A stretch of 64,000 bases of DNA, from contig NZ_RYFW01000001.1 of NCBI RefSeq assembly GCF_004138335.1, positions 2,405,244 to 2,469,243 on the forward strand, written 5' to 3'. The notes beneath the pieces were generated by a model, which was given only the letters and a program-made list of their open reading frames with translations, ran no database searches and was not told the DNA's origin. This document shows, piece after piece, positions 17,133 to 28,358 of the stretch; the first letter of the stretch is position 1, and each line of letters begins with the position of its first letter. A program made the position numbers and the translations under genes. The DNA comes from Peristeroidobacter agariperforans. GTDB taxonomy: Bacteria > Pseudomonadota > Gammaproteobacteria > Steroidobacterales > Steroidobacteraceae.

Positions 17133-18640
17133 GTCACAGTCCAGTGGAGAAGGTTGTCCGCGCCGGTCGTCACTTGGCCCACGCGGCCGATGGGAGTCGT
17201 CGACAGGCTCGTCAACGCTTGCAGCGAGGCGGCATCGCTTGGCGCGACGCGCGCCATCAGGCGGGGGCCGGTGTCGGTGCGGGCGATCGCCGTGCCAAAG
17301 TCCGGCTCGCCGCCGCGGCCGTAAACGACGGTGAATGTTTCCAATGCCGCCGGCCCGCTGAAATCATCGATCAGTTCCGGCACCGGCCGCCGCAGTCGAT
17401 CGGCGCGTGCCTGCACGTTGTCATCGATGGCTGCTAGTTCGTGCTGTGGCGGTGACGAGCTCAGTAGCAACGCATGATGTTTGGTGACGAATTCGCCCTG
17501 GCCGTAAAGCAGAGCAAATCCGTCGCGCTGATTCCGCAGCCGGCGCACCAGCCCTGCGGTCGCATGCGTCATGTAGTTGTTGAGCGGTGCGCCGAAGAAG
17601 CTCAGTCCGCCGATTGAAGTCAGCCGCGCCTTGGCCGGCAGCTCGAGCACGCGTCGAGCCATCTTGGGCACGATGGGGAAGCAGCTGTACAACTCGACGG
17701 CGTCGAAGCGAGCGGCCACGTCGCGCAAAGCTTCCAACACGGCTTCTTGCGCGTACGAGCGCTGATACTGGTCCCGTTGCAAATAATCTCTTGGCTCAAT
17801 CGCTCGCGCGCCGGCGTGAATGAACACACAACGCTCGTCGGCAATGCCGAGCTCGCGAGCTTTCGCCAGTGAAGTCAGCGCGACCGCGGCGCCCTGGTTC
17901 ACGAATGGATTCGCGACCATGTGCTTGGTGTAAGGCCACGCGACGGGACGATTGTCTGGCGAGGGTGTCGCGAGTTGATCGGCCGAGTAGGCCTGCTTCA
18001 GCCAGGCGCTCGGCGTTTCCGCAGCGACTTTGGAAAAATCCGACCACAGTTCCGCCGACTCACGCATCGCTTCGGCGGGCGTTTGTCCCCACGAGGCCGT
18101 GGCCGCGTTTTCGTAGAAGGGATAAACGTGGACGGGCTGTGTCATGCCATGCCTGATCGCGACGGGATGACACAAATCCTTGCCTCGCAGCAGCCCGGCA
18201 TTCGCGCCACGAGGCGACCAGGGCAACTGAACCGATTGTTTGCTCGCGGCCGCAACGGAGTGTTGCGACTCGGCGCCGACAACGGCCGCGACGGTACTGT
18301 CTCCGGAGGCGATGCGCAGTGCTGCTTCGTGAATAAAACGAACAGGCGATTCGCCGCCTGCGACACCGTACACACAACGCTTCGGCGCACGACCGAGTCG
18401 GGCGGTGACCACGTCACAAGGCTCGGCATACGGCCAGGAATGCTCGGCGACGATGTCCAGCGAATCCAGCGCGTCGAGCAACGAGGGTGCTGCCGAACCG
18501 GCGGCGTCTTGCAAGGCGCCGAGCAGCGCATCCGCCATCAACGCCGCTGGCTCGCGCGCTTGCGCCAGGTCTGCTGGGCGGTCGATGACGTCGGCGACGC
18601 CGACGATGACGGGGATTCGGTGCGGTGGAACGATTGCCAT
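17129..18640 (-). CDS. Thiolase-like acyl-CoA acyltransferase (SCP2/TLP1 type)
   Basis: A 503-residue thiolase-fold protein of the SCP2-thiolase/TLP1 group with an extra C-terminal domain (about 415-503). The usual early Cys nucleophile region reads CVYGVAGGESPV, so the canonical nucleophile position carries Gly or Glu. Later family motifs are present (VELYSCFPIVPKMA and GGLSFFGAPLNNYMTHA). Related proteins act on methyl-branched or sterol side-chain acyl-CoAs, and some work as aldolases. It is the first gene of a tightly coupled operon with the crotonase and the kinase. ATG 18640 has AAGG seven bases upstream within a predicted 17-base leader. Here it may release propionyl-CoA from a 2-methyl-3-oxoacyl-CoA; this is inferred. 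Confidence 0.82.
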   Translation of the reverse strand: MAIVPPHRIPVIVGVADVIDRPADLAQAREPAALMADALLGALQDAAGSAAPSLLDALDSLDIVAEHSWPYAEPCDVVTARLGRAPKRCVYGVAGGESPVRFIHEAALRIASGDSTVAAVVGAESQHSVAAASKQSVQLPWSPRGANAGLLRGKDLCHPVAIRHGMTQPVHVYPFYENAATASWGQTPAEAMRESAELWSDFSKVAAETPSAWLKQAYSADQLATPSPDNRPVAWPYTKHMVANPFVNQGAAVALTSLAKARELGIADERCVFIHAGARAIEPRDYLQRDQYQRSYAQEAVLEALRDVAARFDAVELYSCFPIVPKMARRVLELPAKARLTSIGGLSFFGAPLNNYMTHATAGLVRRLRNQRDGFALLYGQGEFVTKHHALLLSSSPPQHELAAIDDNVQARADRLRRPVPELIDDFSGPAALETFTVVYGRGGEPDFGTAIARTDTGPRLMARVAPSDAASLQALTSLSTTPIGRVGQVTTGADNLLHWTVT

Positions 18641-18663
18641 GCTCGAGCCTTACTGTGCGACTC

Positions 18664-18735
18664 ATCCTGCCCGCGGGCCCAGCGCCGAAAATCGTCAGAA
18701 CCGACGAGGCGTGCTCCTCCCCCGACCCCTAGCTT
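18664..18735. promoter_or_regulatory. Divergent promoter region with shared operator, copy 2
   Basis: The palindrome TCGTCAGAACCGACGA (18692-18707) lies between two divergent operons. Rightward, 22 bases separate it from TAGCTT (18730-18735). Leftward, 22 bases separate it from CAGGAT on the minus strand (18669-18664). The leftward start would fall near 18657, leaving a 17-base leader with AAGG in the right place for the ATG at 18640. One activator site may thus serve both directions. Confidence 0.75.
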
Positions 18736-19735
18736 GATCGCACCGAAACGATACGAACCGGGGGATCCTCTGCGCACGCGCATCACCGAAATGCTGGGCA
18801 TCGCGTACCCAATAGTCCAGGGCGGGATGATGTGGGTCGGCACGGCGCAGCTGGCTGCCGCGGTTTCCAATGGCGGCGGCTTCGGCATCATCACGGCGCT
18901 GACCCAGCCCACCCCGGAAGCATTGTGGGACGAGATCGGCAAGTGTCGGACGCTCACCGATCGGCCGTTCGGCGTGAATCTCACCATGCTGCCTTCGATC
19001 AATCCGCCGCCGTACGATCGTTATCTCGACACCATCGTGCGCGCCAAGGTCGCCGCGATCGAAACAGCCGGCAAGGTGCCGCCCGAATTCATCGCAATCG
19101 CCAAGGCCGCCGGGCTCAAAGTCATTCACAAGTGCGTGTCGTTGCGACACGCACTGTCGGCGCAGAAGCACGGCGCCGACGCGATCTCCATCGACGGTTT
19201 CGAGTGCGCCGGACATCCCGGTGACGATGATGTCGGTGGCATGGTGCTCATTCCGGCAGCGGCGCGCCGATTGTCGGTGCCCATCATTGCCTCGGGCGGA
19301 ATCGGCGACGGTTGTGGCATGGCCGCGGCTCTCACGCTAGGCGCCGACGGCGTCAACATGGGCACTCGCTTCTGCGCGACCCGCGAAGCGCCGATCCACG
19401 ACAACATCAAACAGGCGCTGGTCTCGGCGAGCGAGCGAGATACCCGCCTGATCTTTCGCACCATGCACAACACCGCTCGCGTGCTCAGAAATGCGATCTC
19501 CGAAGAAGTGGTCGCGGCCGAAACAAAGGGCTGTCAGTTCGAAGACATTCGTCATCTGGTGGCGGGCCAGCGCGGGCGTGAAGCACTGATCGCGGGCGAT
19601 CCGAATGGCGGAGTGATCGCAGCCGGCCAGGTGGTGGGCTTGATCGATGACGTTCCCACGTGCGCCGAGCTCATCGAGCGCATGGTGAGCGAATGCCGCG
19701 AGCGGCTGCGGCACGTCACCGCGAGTTTCAACTAG
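18734..19735 (+). CDS. Nitronate monooxygenase-fold flavoprotein (candidate enoyl/dienoyl-CoA reductase)
   Basis: An FMN-dependent TIM-barrel protein of about 322-333 residues. It shows PIVQGGMMWVG near the N-terminus, GFECAGHPGDDDVGG in the middle, and the phosphate-binding ASGGIGDG and ALTLGADGVNMGTRF. The family is named after nitronate monooxygenase. Members inside beta-oxidation clusters, such as IpdC of sterol ring degradation, instead act on unsaturated acyl-CoAs. As first gene of an operon with FadB, acyl-CoA dehydrogenase and CoA ligases, a 2,4-dienoyl-CoA reductase role is suggested. The start is uncertain. TTG 18734 overlaps the predicted -10 box. ATG 18791 has no ribosome site. 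A CTG at 18770, after GGGGGA, would give an N-terminus reading RTRITEML, like relatives. Confidence 0.82.
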   Translation: MIAPKRYEPGDPLRTRITEMLGIAYPIVQGGMMWVGTAQLAAAVSNGGGFGIITALTQPTPEALWDEIGKCRTLTDRPFGVNLTMLPSINPPPYDRYLDTIVRAKVAAIETAGKVPPEFIAIAKAAGLKVIHKCVSLRHALSAQKHGADAISIDGFECAGHPGDDDVGGMVLIPAAARRLSVPIIASGGIGDGCGMAAALTLGADGVNMGTRFCATREAPIHDNIKQALVSASERDTRLIFRTMHNTARVLRNAISEEVVAAETKGCQFEDIRHLVAGQRGREALIAGDPNGGVIAAGQVVGLIDDVPTCAELIERMVSECRERLRHVTASFN

Positions 19736-19776
19736 TAATACATCGGGCGCGCGAGCGCGAGGAGAGGCGGATTCCA

Positions 19777-21921
<2,145 letters not shown>

Positions 21922-21928
21922 GGCAATC

Positions 21929-23071
21929 ATGCTCGCTCGCACCATCTTTACTGCCGATCACGATGAGTTCCGCAAGAATGTCCGGCGCTTCCTGGAAGAA
22001 GAGTGCGTGCCGCACCACTCGCGCTGGGAGGAGCAGCAGCATATAGACCGCGATGTCTGGCGGCGTGCAGGCGAACTGGGATTTCTGTGCCTCACCGTGC
22101 CCGAGGAATATGGCGGCATGGGCGGAGACCGCCTGTACAGCACCGTGCTCATGGAAGAGCAGAGCTATGCGGGTGTGACCGGGCCGGGCTTCGCGGTGCA
22201 CTCGGACATCGTCGCGAACTACATCCTGAATTTCGGCACCGAAGAGCAGAAGCACGCCTGGCTGCCGAAGATGGCGAGCGGCGAAGCGGTTGGCGCCATC
22301 GCGATGACCGAGCCCGGCACCGGTTCGGATCTGCAGGCGGTGAAGACCCGCGCCGAGCGCGATGGCGATGACTACATCATCAACGGCAACAAGATCTTCA
22401 TCACCAACGGCTATCTCGCCGACATCGTCGTGGTGGTGGCCAAGACCGGCAACTCGGGCTCGGGCTCCAAGGACACCTCCTTGATCCTGGTCGAGAACGG
22501 CCGGAAAGGGTTCACCAAGGCGTCGCCCTTGAAGAAGGTGGGCATGAAGGCGCAGGACACGTGCGAGCTGTTCTTCGAGAACGTGCGCGTGCCGCGCTCC
22601 AATCTGCTCGGCGGCGTGGAAGGTCAGGGCTTTCCGCAGTTGATGAAGGAGCTGGGGTGGGAGCGGCTGATCATCGCCATTCTCTCGATCTCGGCAGCCG
22701 AGGCCGCGCTCAAATGGACGATCGATTACACCCGCACGCGCAAGGTGTTTGGTAAGTCGGTCGCCGAATATCAGAACACGCGCTTCAAGCTCGCGGAGCT
22801 GAAAGCGCAGATCGCCGTCACGCAAGTGTTCGTCGATCGCTGTCTGGAATTGGTGCTGCAGAATCAGCTGAGTCCCGAAGCGGCGGCGACCGCGAAGCTC
22901 ACGGCATCCGAGCTCGTGTGTCACGTGGTCGATGAGTGTGTGCAGTTACATGGCGGCTACGGCTACATGCTGGAGTACCCCATCGCACGCGCCTTCATCG
23001 ACAACCGCGCGAGCCGCATCTACGGTGGCACCAACGAAATCATGAAGGAACTGATCGCGAGGACGCTGTGA
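21929..23071 (+). CDS. Acyl-CoA dehydrogenase, long-chain (LCAD) type
   Basis: A 380-residue FAD enzyme introducing the 2,3 double bond into acyl-CoAs. The flavin and substrate signatures are AMTEPGTGSDL and IFITNGYLAD. The position of the catalytic Glu in short-chain enzymes reads IYGGTNEIMKELIAR, with Gly instead of Glu. That wording is typical of LCAD, in which the base comes from the earlier helix, here GWERLIIA. It may therefore accept long or branched chains. ATG 21929 follows GAGG with good spacing and lies seven bases after fadB. Its stop overlaps the next start as TGATG, so the CoA ligase is coupled to it. Confidence 0.9.
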   Translation: MLARTIFTADHDEFRKNVRRFLEEECVPHHSRWEEQQHIDRDVWRRAGELGFLCLTVPEEYGGMGGDRLYSTVLMEEQSYAGVTGPGFAVHSDIVANYILNFGTEEQKHAWLPKMASGEAVGAIAMTEPGTGSDLQAVKTRAERDGDDYIINGNKIFITNGYLADIVVVVAKTGNSGSGSKDTSLILVENGRKGFTKASPLKKVGMKAQDTCELFFENVRVPRSNLLGGVEGQGFPQLMKELGWERLIIAILSISAAEAALKWTIDYTRTRKVFGKSVAEYQNTRFKLAELKAQIAVTQVFVDRCLELVLQNQLSPEAAATAKLTASELVCHVVDECVQLHGGYGYMLEYPIARAFIDNRASRIYGGTNEIMKELIARTL

Positions 23072-24735
23072 TGCTGGAGCGTCTGGAACATTGGGCCCGC
23101 ACCACGCCCGACCGCACCTATCTCACGCAGCCGCTGCCGGATGGCACGGTCGTCGAATACAGCTGGGCGCGCGTATGGGACGAAACCCGGCGCATGGCGG
23201 CGCATCTGCATGCGCTCGGATTACCTGCGGGCAGCAGCATTGCGATCTATGGGAAGAACTGCGCGCACTGGATCATGGCGGACCTGGCGATCTGGATGTC
23301 AGGCCATGTGAGTGTGCCCTTGTATCCGAGCGCAAGCTCACAAACCGCGGAGTACGTGCTGCGTCATTGCGATGCCCGTCTGATCTTCATCGGGCGAGTG
23401 GATGGCGTGACCGATAGTTGGAACGACGTGCAGCGCGTGCTGCCGGCCACGCTGCCCAAGATCGGCCTGCCCATGTCTCCTGCGACCGTCAGCCCGCGAT
23501 GGGGCGATCTCATTGCCGCCCGCGAGCCGCTGCCCAAAGCCGTCGAGCGCGACGAGAACGCGTTGGCCACCATCATCTATACCTCCGGAACGACGGGCCA
23601 GCCGAAGGGCGTGATGCACAGCTTTCACTCCTTGATCGCGCCGTGCCTGACCACGAAGTCGTTGTGGGGCACGAGCACCGAGGATCGGATGCTCTCGTAT
23701 CTGCCGCTTGCGCACATCGCAGAGCGCGTGGCGCTGGAAGTGCCATCGTTGGTGTTCGGTTTCCAGGCGTTCTTCAATCTCGGCTTGGAAACATTCGCGC
23801 AGGACCTCAAGCGCGCGCGTCCGACTCGGTTCTTTTCTGTGCCGCGGTTGTGGACCAAGTTCTATCAGGCGGTGAATCAACAGGTGCCGCCGGAGAAGCA
23901 GAAGCTATTGTTTTCCGATCCGGTGCAGGGCCCGATCGTCAAGAACAACATCCTGGCGGGTCTGGGGCTCGACGCCGCGACTTTGGGATTCACGGGCGCC
24001 GCGCCGCTGCCGGCGCAAATCCTCTCGTGGTATCGCGACCTGGGGCTGGATCTGATCGAGGTCTATGGCATGACCGAGAATGCCGCGACTTCTCATGCGA
24101 GCCCTCGCGATGATGTGCGGCCTGGTTATGTCGGCGTGCCGCTGCCAGGCGTCGAATGCCGTCTCGGCGAGGACGGCGAAGTGCTGGTGAAAAGCCCCGG
24201 GCAGATGCTCGGTTACTACCGGGCCACAGAAGATTCACAGACATGTTTTACACCTGACGGGTTCTTCCGCACCGGCGATCGCGGTGAGCTCGATGAAGCG
24301 GGCCGGCTGCGTATCACTGGCCGCGTCAAGGAACTATTCAAGACGAGCAAAGGCAAGTACGTCGCGCCAGTGCCGATCGAGAACCGGCTGGGAGCGCACC
24401 CGTTCGTCGAGGCGATTTGTGTGACCGGTCACGGCGAGCCGCAGCCCTTCGCGCTGCTCATGGTGGCGGCGGACAAATATCGTCAGGCCCAGGCAGACAC
24501 GGCTACGCACACGCAGCTCGATCGTGAGCTGGCGACGTTGCTCGAGCAAGTCAACGCGTCGCTGGAAGATCACGAGCAGGTGGAGTACCTGGTCGTCGTC
24601 AAGGAGCCGTGGACCATCGAGAGCGGCTTGCTCACACCGACGATGAAGATCCGTCGCAGCCAGATCGAAGACCGCTATCTCGCACGGGCCACGCAGTGGC
24701 GCGAGCTGGCGCAGCCGGTGATCTGGGAATCCTGA
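23071..24735 (+). CDS. AMP-forming acyl-CoA synthetase
   Basis: A 554-residue ATP-dependent acid:CoA ligase of the long-chain/bubblegum type. It has the P-loop-like motif IIYTSGTTGQPKG, the second core motif EVYGMTEN, and FRTGDRGELDEAGRLRITGRVKE with the hinge. The C-terminal lysine is probably in LTPTMKIRRS. It forms acyl-AMP and then acyl-CoA. Being fourth in an operon controlled by operator copy 2, it is the best candidate to activate the acid made from the rubber oxo-aldehyde. The start overlaps the dehydrogenase stop by one base. No membrane segment is seen. Confidence 0.9.
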   Translation: MLERLEHWARTTPDRTYLTQPLPDGTVVEYSWARVWDETRRMAAHLHALGLPAGSSIAIYGKNCAHWIMADLAIWMSGHVSVPLYPSASSQTAEYVLRHCDARLIFIGRVDGVTDSWNDVQRVLPATLPKIGLPMSPATVSPRWGDLIAAREPLPKAVERDENALATIIYTSGTTGQPKGVMHSFHSLIAPCLTTKSLWGTSTEDRMLSYLPLAHIAERVALEVPSLVFGFQAFFNLGLETFAQDLKRARPTRFFSVPRLWTKFYQAVNQQVPPEKQKLLFSDPVQGPIVKNNILAGLGLDAATLGFTGAAPLPAQILSWYRDLGLDLIEVYGMTENAATSHASPRDDVRPGYVGVPLPGVECRLGEDGEVLVKSPGQMLGYYRATEDSQTCFTPDGFFRTGDRGELDEAGRLRITGRVKELFKTSKGKYVAPVPIENRLGAHPFVEAICVTGHGEPQPFALLMVAADKYRQAQADTATHTQLDRELATLLEQVNASLEDHEQVEYLVVVKEPWTIESGLLTPTMKIRRSQIEDRYLARATQWRELAQPVIWES

Positions 24736-24754
24736 GACGACGATCGACGATTGC

Positions 24755-26935
24755 ATGTCACATCCACTAGCTGCACTGTTCTCGCCGCGTTCCATCGCAT
24801 TGGTGGGCGCGACGGAGCGTTCCGTCTGGACCCGCGCTGCATTCGCGAATCTGCGCACGCTCGGGTACGACGGAAAAATCTTTCTGGTCAATCGCAAGGG
24901 CGGAGAGGTGCTGGGGCATCCCGCGGTGAGCTCGATTCGTGAGATCGGCGAGCCGGTGGATGTCGCGCTGCTGATGGTGCCCTCCGAAACTCTGCTCGAT
25001 ACCTTGCCAGAGCTCAGTGCCGCGGGCATTCGCAATGCCATCATTCTGAGCGCCGGGTTTGCCGAGTCCGGCGCCGCCGGTCGTGAGCTGCAGGAACGAC
25101 TGATGAATCTGGCTCGCGAGCTCGGCATTTCGTTGCTGGGGCCGAACTGTCTGGGGTTCGTGAACTACACCAACAACGCGCCGGTGTGGACAGTGAGCTT
25201 GCGGCCGCAACGTGCTCACGCCGCAAAGGTCGCCATCGTTTCTCAAAGCGGCGCGTTGGCGGCGCAGATGTCCTACTTCGCGCAGTGGCAGGGCATCGGG
25301 CTCACTTACATGGTGTCTACCGGCAACGAAGCGGGCGTCGGTGTCGCGCAGGTCATCGATTATCTCGTCGACGATCCCGCCACTCGTTCGATCGCACTAT
25401 TCCTGGAATCGGTGCGCGACGCTCCTGCCTTCGCGCGCGCTTGCCTGCGAGCGTCGCAAGCGGGCAAACCCGTCGTGGTGCTCAAGGTCGGCAGCAGCGA
25501 GGTCACGGTTCGATCGGCGCAGGCACACACGGGCTCGTTGGTCGGCGACGATCGTGTGTTCGACGCCGTTTGTCGTCGCTTCGGGCTGGTGCGCGTGACG
25601 TCGCTCGAAGATTTGATTCTCACCGCAGAGGTGCTGGCTCGCTGGGGCAAGCTGCCCGAGGGCGGGTTGGGATTGATCTCCCTGTCCGGTGGCTTGTGCG
25701 AAATAGCCGCGGACCGCGCGGCCGACGCCGGTGTGAGCTTACCATCGTTGTCGTCGCCAGCGTCGGCGCGTCTTGCGGCTGCGCTGCCGAACTTTGGGAC
25801 GCCCCATAATCCGTTGGACGTCACCGGCGGCGCGTTGCTCGATCCATCGTTGCTCGAGAAATCACTCGATGCGATGACGGCGGAGCCTGAGTTCGCCGCG
25901 GTCCTCGCTGTGTTGGATGTGGCGTCGGCAGCCGCTGATGACAGCAAGCTGCTGCGGCAGCTGCTCGCAGGCGTGGCGGCGGCGCAGGCCCGAGCCGACC
26001 GTGCGACGTTGCTGATCAGTCACACTGTGCGGCCCTTTACAGAGATGAGCGAAGAGATCATCGAAGCTACTGGCTGCAACTATCTTCCATGCGGTCTGGA
26101 GCACGGCATCCGAGCGGTGGCGCGTGCCCTCGAGTGGTCGAAACGCTCGCGTGAGGTGCGGCCTTCGGCGAATGACAGGTGCGCGCTGCCCGGCGTTGGC
26201 TCGTCCAGCCCGCGAAGCGGGCAAATGTCCGCGGGTGTGCTATCTGTGGCCGACTCGCGACCGGAGTCCGAGCGCCAGGTGCTTCAATATTTGCAGAGCC
26301 GTGGTGTTCCGGTCGTGCCTGCCAAGGTGGTCAACAGCGCAGAAGAAGCGATCCGCCATGCGCGTACGCTTGGATCGTCAGTCGCGCTGAAGATCGTCTC
26401 TCCCGACATTCCTCACAAGACCGAAGTGGGCGGCGTGAAGCTCGATGTTACTGGCGATGCAAACGTCGCGGCTGCGTACGAGCGAATCATCGCGAGTGCG
26501 CGACGGGCCATGCCTGATGCACGCATCGAAGGTGTCTCGGTCGGACCGATGCGCGACGCCGGCGTTGAACTGTTCGTCGGCACGATGCGCGATCCGCAAT
26601 GGGGCCTGGTGATCACCATTGGCTTGGGCGGCATTTGGGTCGAAGCGCTGCGCGATGCCAGCCTGCGCTTGTTACCGATCTCGCAGGCCGACGCGCTCGC
26701 CATGTTGGATGAGCTGCGAGGCAAGGCGTTGTTGGATGGCTTCCGCGGGACGCCGGCCGTCGACCGTCTCGCCGCTGCAAACGTCATCGTTGCGATTGGC
26801 GATGCGGCCCTGGCGCTGGGTCCGCAGTTGGTGTCTTTGGAGATCAATCCGCTGCGCGCAAGCGGCGAGCGGATCGAGGCGCTGGATGGCTGGGCGGAAT
26901 GGAGCAGCTCAGGCGGCTGGAGCCGCCCGAGCTGA
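24755..26935 (+). CDS. ADP-forming acyl-CoA synthetase (acetate--CoA ligase family)
   Basis: A 726-residue fused protein of the NDP-forming acyl-CoA synthetase superfamily. A CoA-binding Rossmann domain (about 8-135, with SIALVGATERS) is followed by the succinyl-CoA-ligase-like domains with the phosphohistidine motif AHTGS at His258. A C-terminal ATP-grasp domain follows (about 500-726, VALKIVSPDIPHKTEVGGV). The reaction is reversible acid plus CoA plus ATP to acyl-CoA plus ADP. In this operon it may use short acids such as propionate, acetate or a levulinate-like end product, or recover ATP from acyl-CoA. It follows the AMP-forming ligase by 19 bases and ends 21 bases from the convergent thiolase gene. 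Confidence 0.88.
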   Translation: MSHPLAALFSPRSIALVGATERSVWTRAAFANLRTLGYDGKIFLVNRKGGEVLGHPAVSSIREIGEPVDVALLMVPSETLLDTLPELSAAGIRNAIILSAGFAESGAAGRELQERLMNLARELGISLLGPNCLGFVNYTNNAPVWTVSLRPQRAHAAKVAIVSQSGALAAQMSYFAQWQGIGLTYMVSTGNEAGVGVAQVIDYLVDDPATRSIALFLESVRDAPAFARACLRASQAGKPVVVLKVGSSEVTVRSAQAHTGSLVGDDRVFDAVCRRFGLVRVTSLEDLILTAEVLARWGKLPEGGLGLISLSGGLCEIAADRAADAGVSLPSLSSPASARLAAALPNFGTPHNPLDVTGGALLDPSLLEKSLDAMTAEPEFAAVLAVLDVASAAADDSKLLRQLLAGVAAAQARADRATLLISHTVRPFTEMSEEIIEATGCNYLPCGLEHGIRAVARALEWSKRSREVRPSANDRCALPGVGSSSPRSGQMSAGVLSVADSRPESERQVLQYLQSRGVPVVPAKVVNSAEEAIRHARTLGSSVALKIVSPDIPHKTEVGGVKLDVTGDANVAAAYERIIASARRAMPDARIEGVSVGPMRDAGVELFVGTMRDPQWGLVITIGLGGIWVEALRDASLRLLPISQADALAMLDELRGKALLDGFRGTPAVDRLAAANVIVAIGDAALALGPQLVSLEINPLRASGERIEALDGWAEWSSSGGWSRPS

Positions 26936-26956
26936 GTTCACGACTTCACATCGATT

Positions 26957-28165
26957 TTATAGGCGCTCGACGATCGTCACATTCGCCATGCCGCCGCCTT
27001 CGCACATGGTCTGCAACCCGTAACGTTTGCCACGACGATGGAGCGCATGTACGAGCGTCGTCATAAGCTTTGCTCCCGAGCCGCCCAGCGGATGACCGAG
27101 CGCGATGGCGCCGCCGTGCACGTTGAGGCGCTGCGGATCCGCGCCGGTAACTTTCAAGAACGCCAGCGGCACCGGCGCAAAGGCCTCGTTGACCTCGAAC
27201 AGATCGATGTCGTTGATGCTCATGCCAGCTTTCCGGATCGCGTTCTGAGTTGCGGGCAAGGGCGCTTCCAGCATGATGACGGGATCGTGCCCCATGACGC
27301 TCATGTGATGGATGCGGGCGAGCGGCGTTGCGCCGAGTTTCTTCAGGCCACGCTCGTTGACGATCATGACGCCGGCGGCGCCGTCGCAGACCTGGCTTGC
27401 CGTCGCGGCGGTGACGCGTCCATCCTCGGCCAGCAGCTTCACGGCGCGAATGCCCTCGATGCTGGCATCGAAGCGGATGCCTTCGTCGATGGTGTGCAAA
27501 TCCTCGGTCGCTGCGGGCGTCACGACTTCGCCGCTCGGCATGGTGACCGGAGCACGACGGATCTGCACCGGCACGATCTCGTTGTCGAATGCCTTTGCCT
27601 GCGTCGCCGCGATCGCGAGCCGATGACTCTTCAGCGCGTACTCATCCAGCTGATCCTTCGACAGTTCATATTTGCGCGCCATCATCTCGGCGCCCAGGAA
27701 CTGGCTGAACTCGACGTTCGGATAGCGCGCCTGCATACCCGGGCTGACATAAAACCCGAAGCCGTGCTTCTGGGGCAGCGACACCGACAGGCCCATCGGC
27801 ACGCGCGTCATGCTCTCGACGCCGGCGGCAATCACCACGTCCATCGATCCGGACTGGACGGCCTGCGCCGCGAAATGAATCGCTTGTTGCGAGGAGCCAC
27901 ACTGCCGATCGACCGAAGTGCCGGGCACGCTTTCGGGCAAGCAGGACGACAACACGGCATTGCGCGCCACGTTGAAGCCTTGTTCGCCGACCTGGCTGAC
28001 GCAGCCCATGATGACGTCATCGACGGCGTCGCTCGGTACTTTGGCGCGGGCGACGAGCGCGTCGATCACCTGGGCGGCGAGGTCGGCGGGATGCCAGCCG
28101 GACAGGCGTCCCCCTTTGCGTCCGCCTGCGGTGCGAACGGCAGCAACAATGTAAGCTTCGGACAT
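26957..28165 (-). CDS. Acetyl-CoA acyltransferase (FadA-type thiolase)
   Basis: A 402-residue degradative thiolase. The acyl-binding Cys is Cys89 in SVDRQCGSSQQA. The catalytic His is in NVHGGAIALGHPLGGSGA and the second Cys in MCEGGGMANVTIVE. Length and motifs fit FadA/FadI. It cleaves 3-oxoacyl-CoA to acetyl-CoA (or propionyl-CoA when the 2-carbon carries methyl) and a shortened acyl-CoA. ATG 28165 has GAGGA eight bases upstream. It is a single-gene unit under its own promoter with operator copy 4, divergent from the regulator, and it presumably completes the cycle of the FadB protein at 19777. Confidence 0.93.
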   Translation of the reverse strand: MSEAYIVAAVRTAGGRKGGRLSGWHPADLAAQVIDALVARAKVPSDAVDDVIMGCVSQVGEQGFNVARNAVLSSCLPESVPGTSVDRQCGSSQQAIHFAAQAVQSGSMDVVIAAGVESMTRVPMGLSVSLPQKHGFGFYVSPGMQARYPNVEFSQFLGAEMMARKYELSKDQLDEYALKSHRLAIAATQAKAFDNEIVPVQIRRAPVTMPSGEVVTPAATEDLHTIDEGIRFDASIEGIRAVKLLAEDGRVTAATASQVCDGAAGVMIVNERGLKKLGATPLARIHHMSVMGHDPVIMLEAPLPATQNAIRKAGMSINDIDLFEVNEAFAPVPLAFLKVTGADPQRLNVHGGAIALGHPLGGSGAKLMTTLVHALHRRGKRYGLQTMCEGGGMANVTIVERL

Positions 28166-28207
28166 GATCGATTCCTCGAGACGGTACGTTGGAGGGAGCG
28201 ATCCCGT

Positions 28208-28250
28208 ATTCTAGGCGGCGGCCGGCTCGACACTTCGTCGGATCTGACGA
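28208..28250 (-). promoter_or_regulatory. Thiolase promoter with shared operator, copy 4
   Basis: On the minus strand the palindrome TCGTCAGATCCGACGA (28250-28235) is followed by 21 bases and TAGAAT (28213-28208), the best -10 hexamer of the set. The transcript would begin near 28201, 36 bases before the thiolase ATG. Read the other way, 22 bases lead to TCAACT (28273-28278), a poor -10, so weak autoregulation of the LuxR-type gene at 28359 is possible. Confidence 0.75.
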
Positions 28251-28358
28251 TTGCAGCCGCGGCCAAACCCGCTCAACTGGGCGGAGGAAGAATCAAGCAC
28301 AGTCGATTCATGAGGGGGTTGGGCGCCGAGCGCTGAGCCGGCGGCCGCGGGTCGATAG

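Noticed and set aside
24736..24754. GACGACGATCGACGA-like stretch before the ADP-forming ligase as a fifth operator
   Set aside because: The two halves are not TCGTC and GACGA six bases apart, and the gene is within an operon already controlled from 18.7 kb.
27038..28336. 432-codon plus-strand frame opposite the thiolase
   Set aside because: Antisense; the minus strand has all thiolase catalytic motifs.
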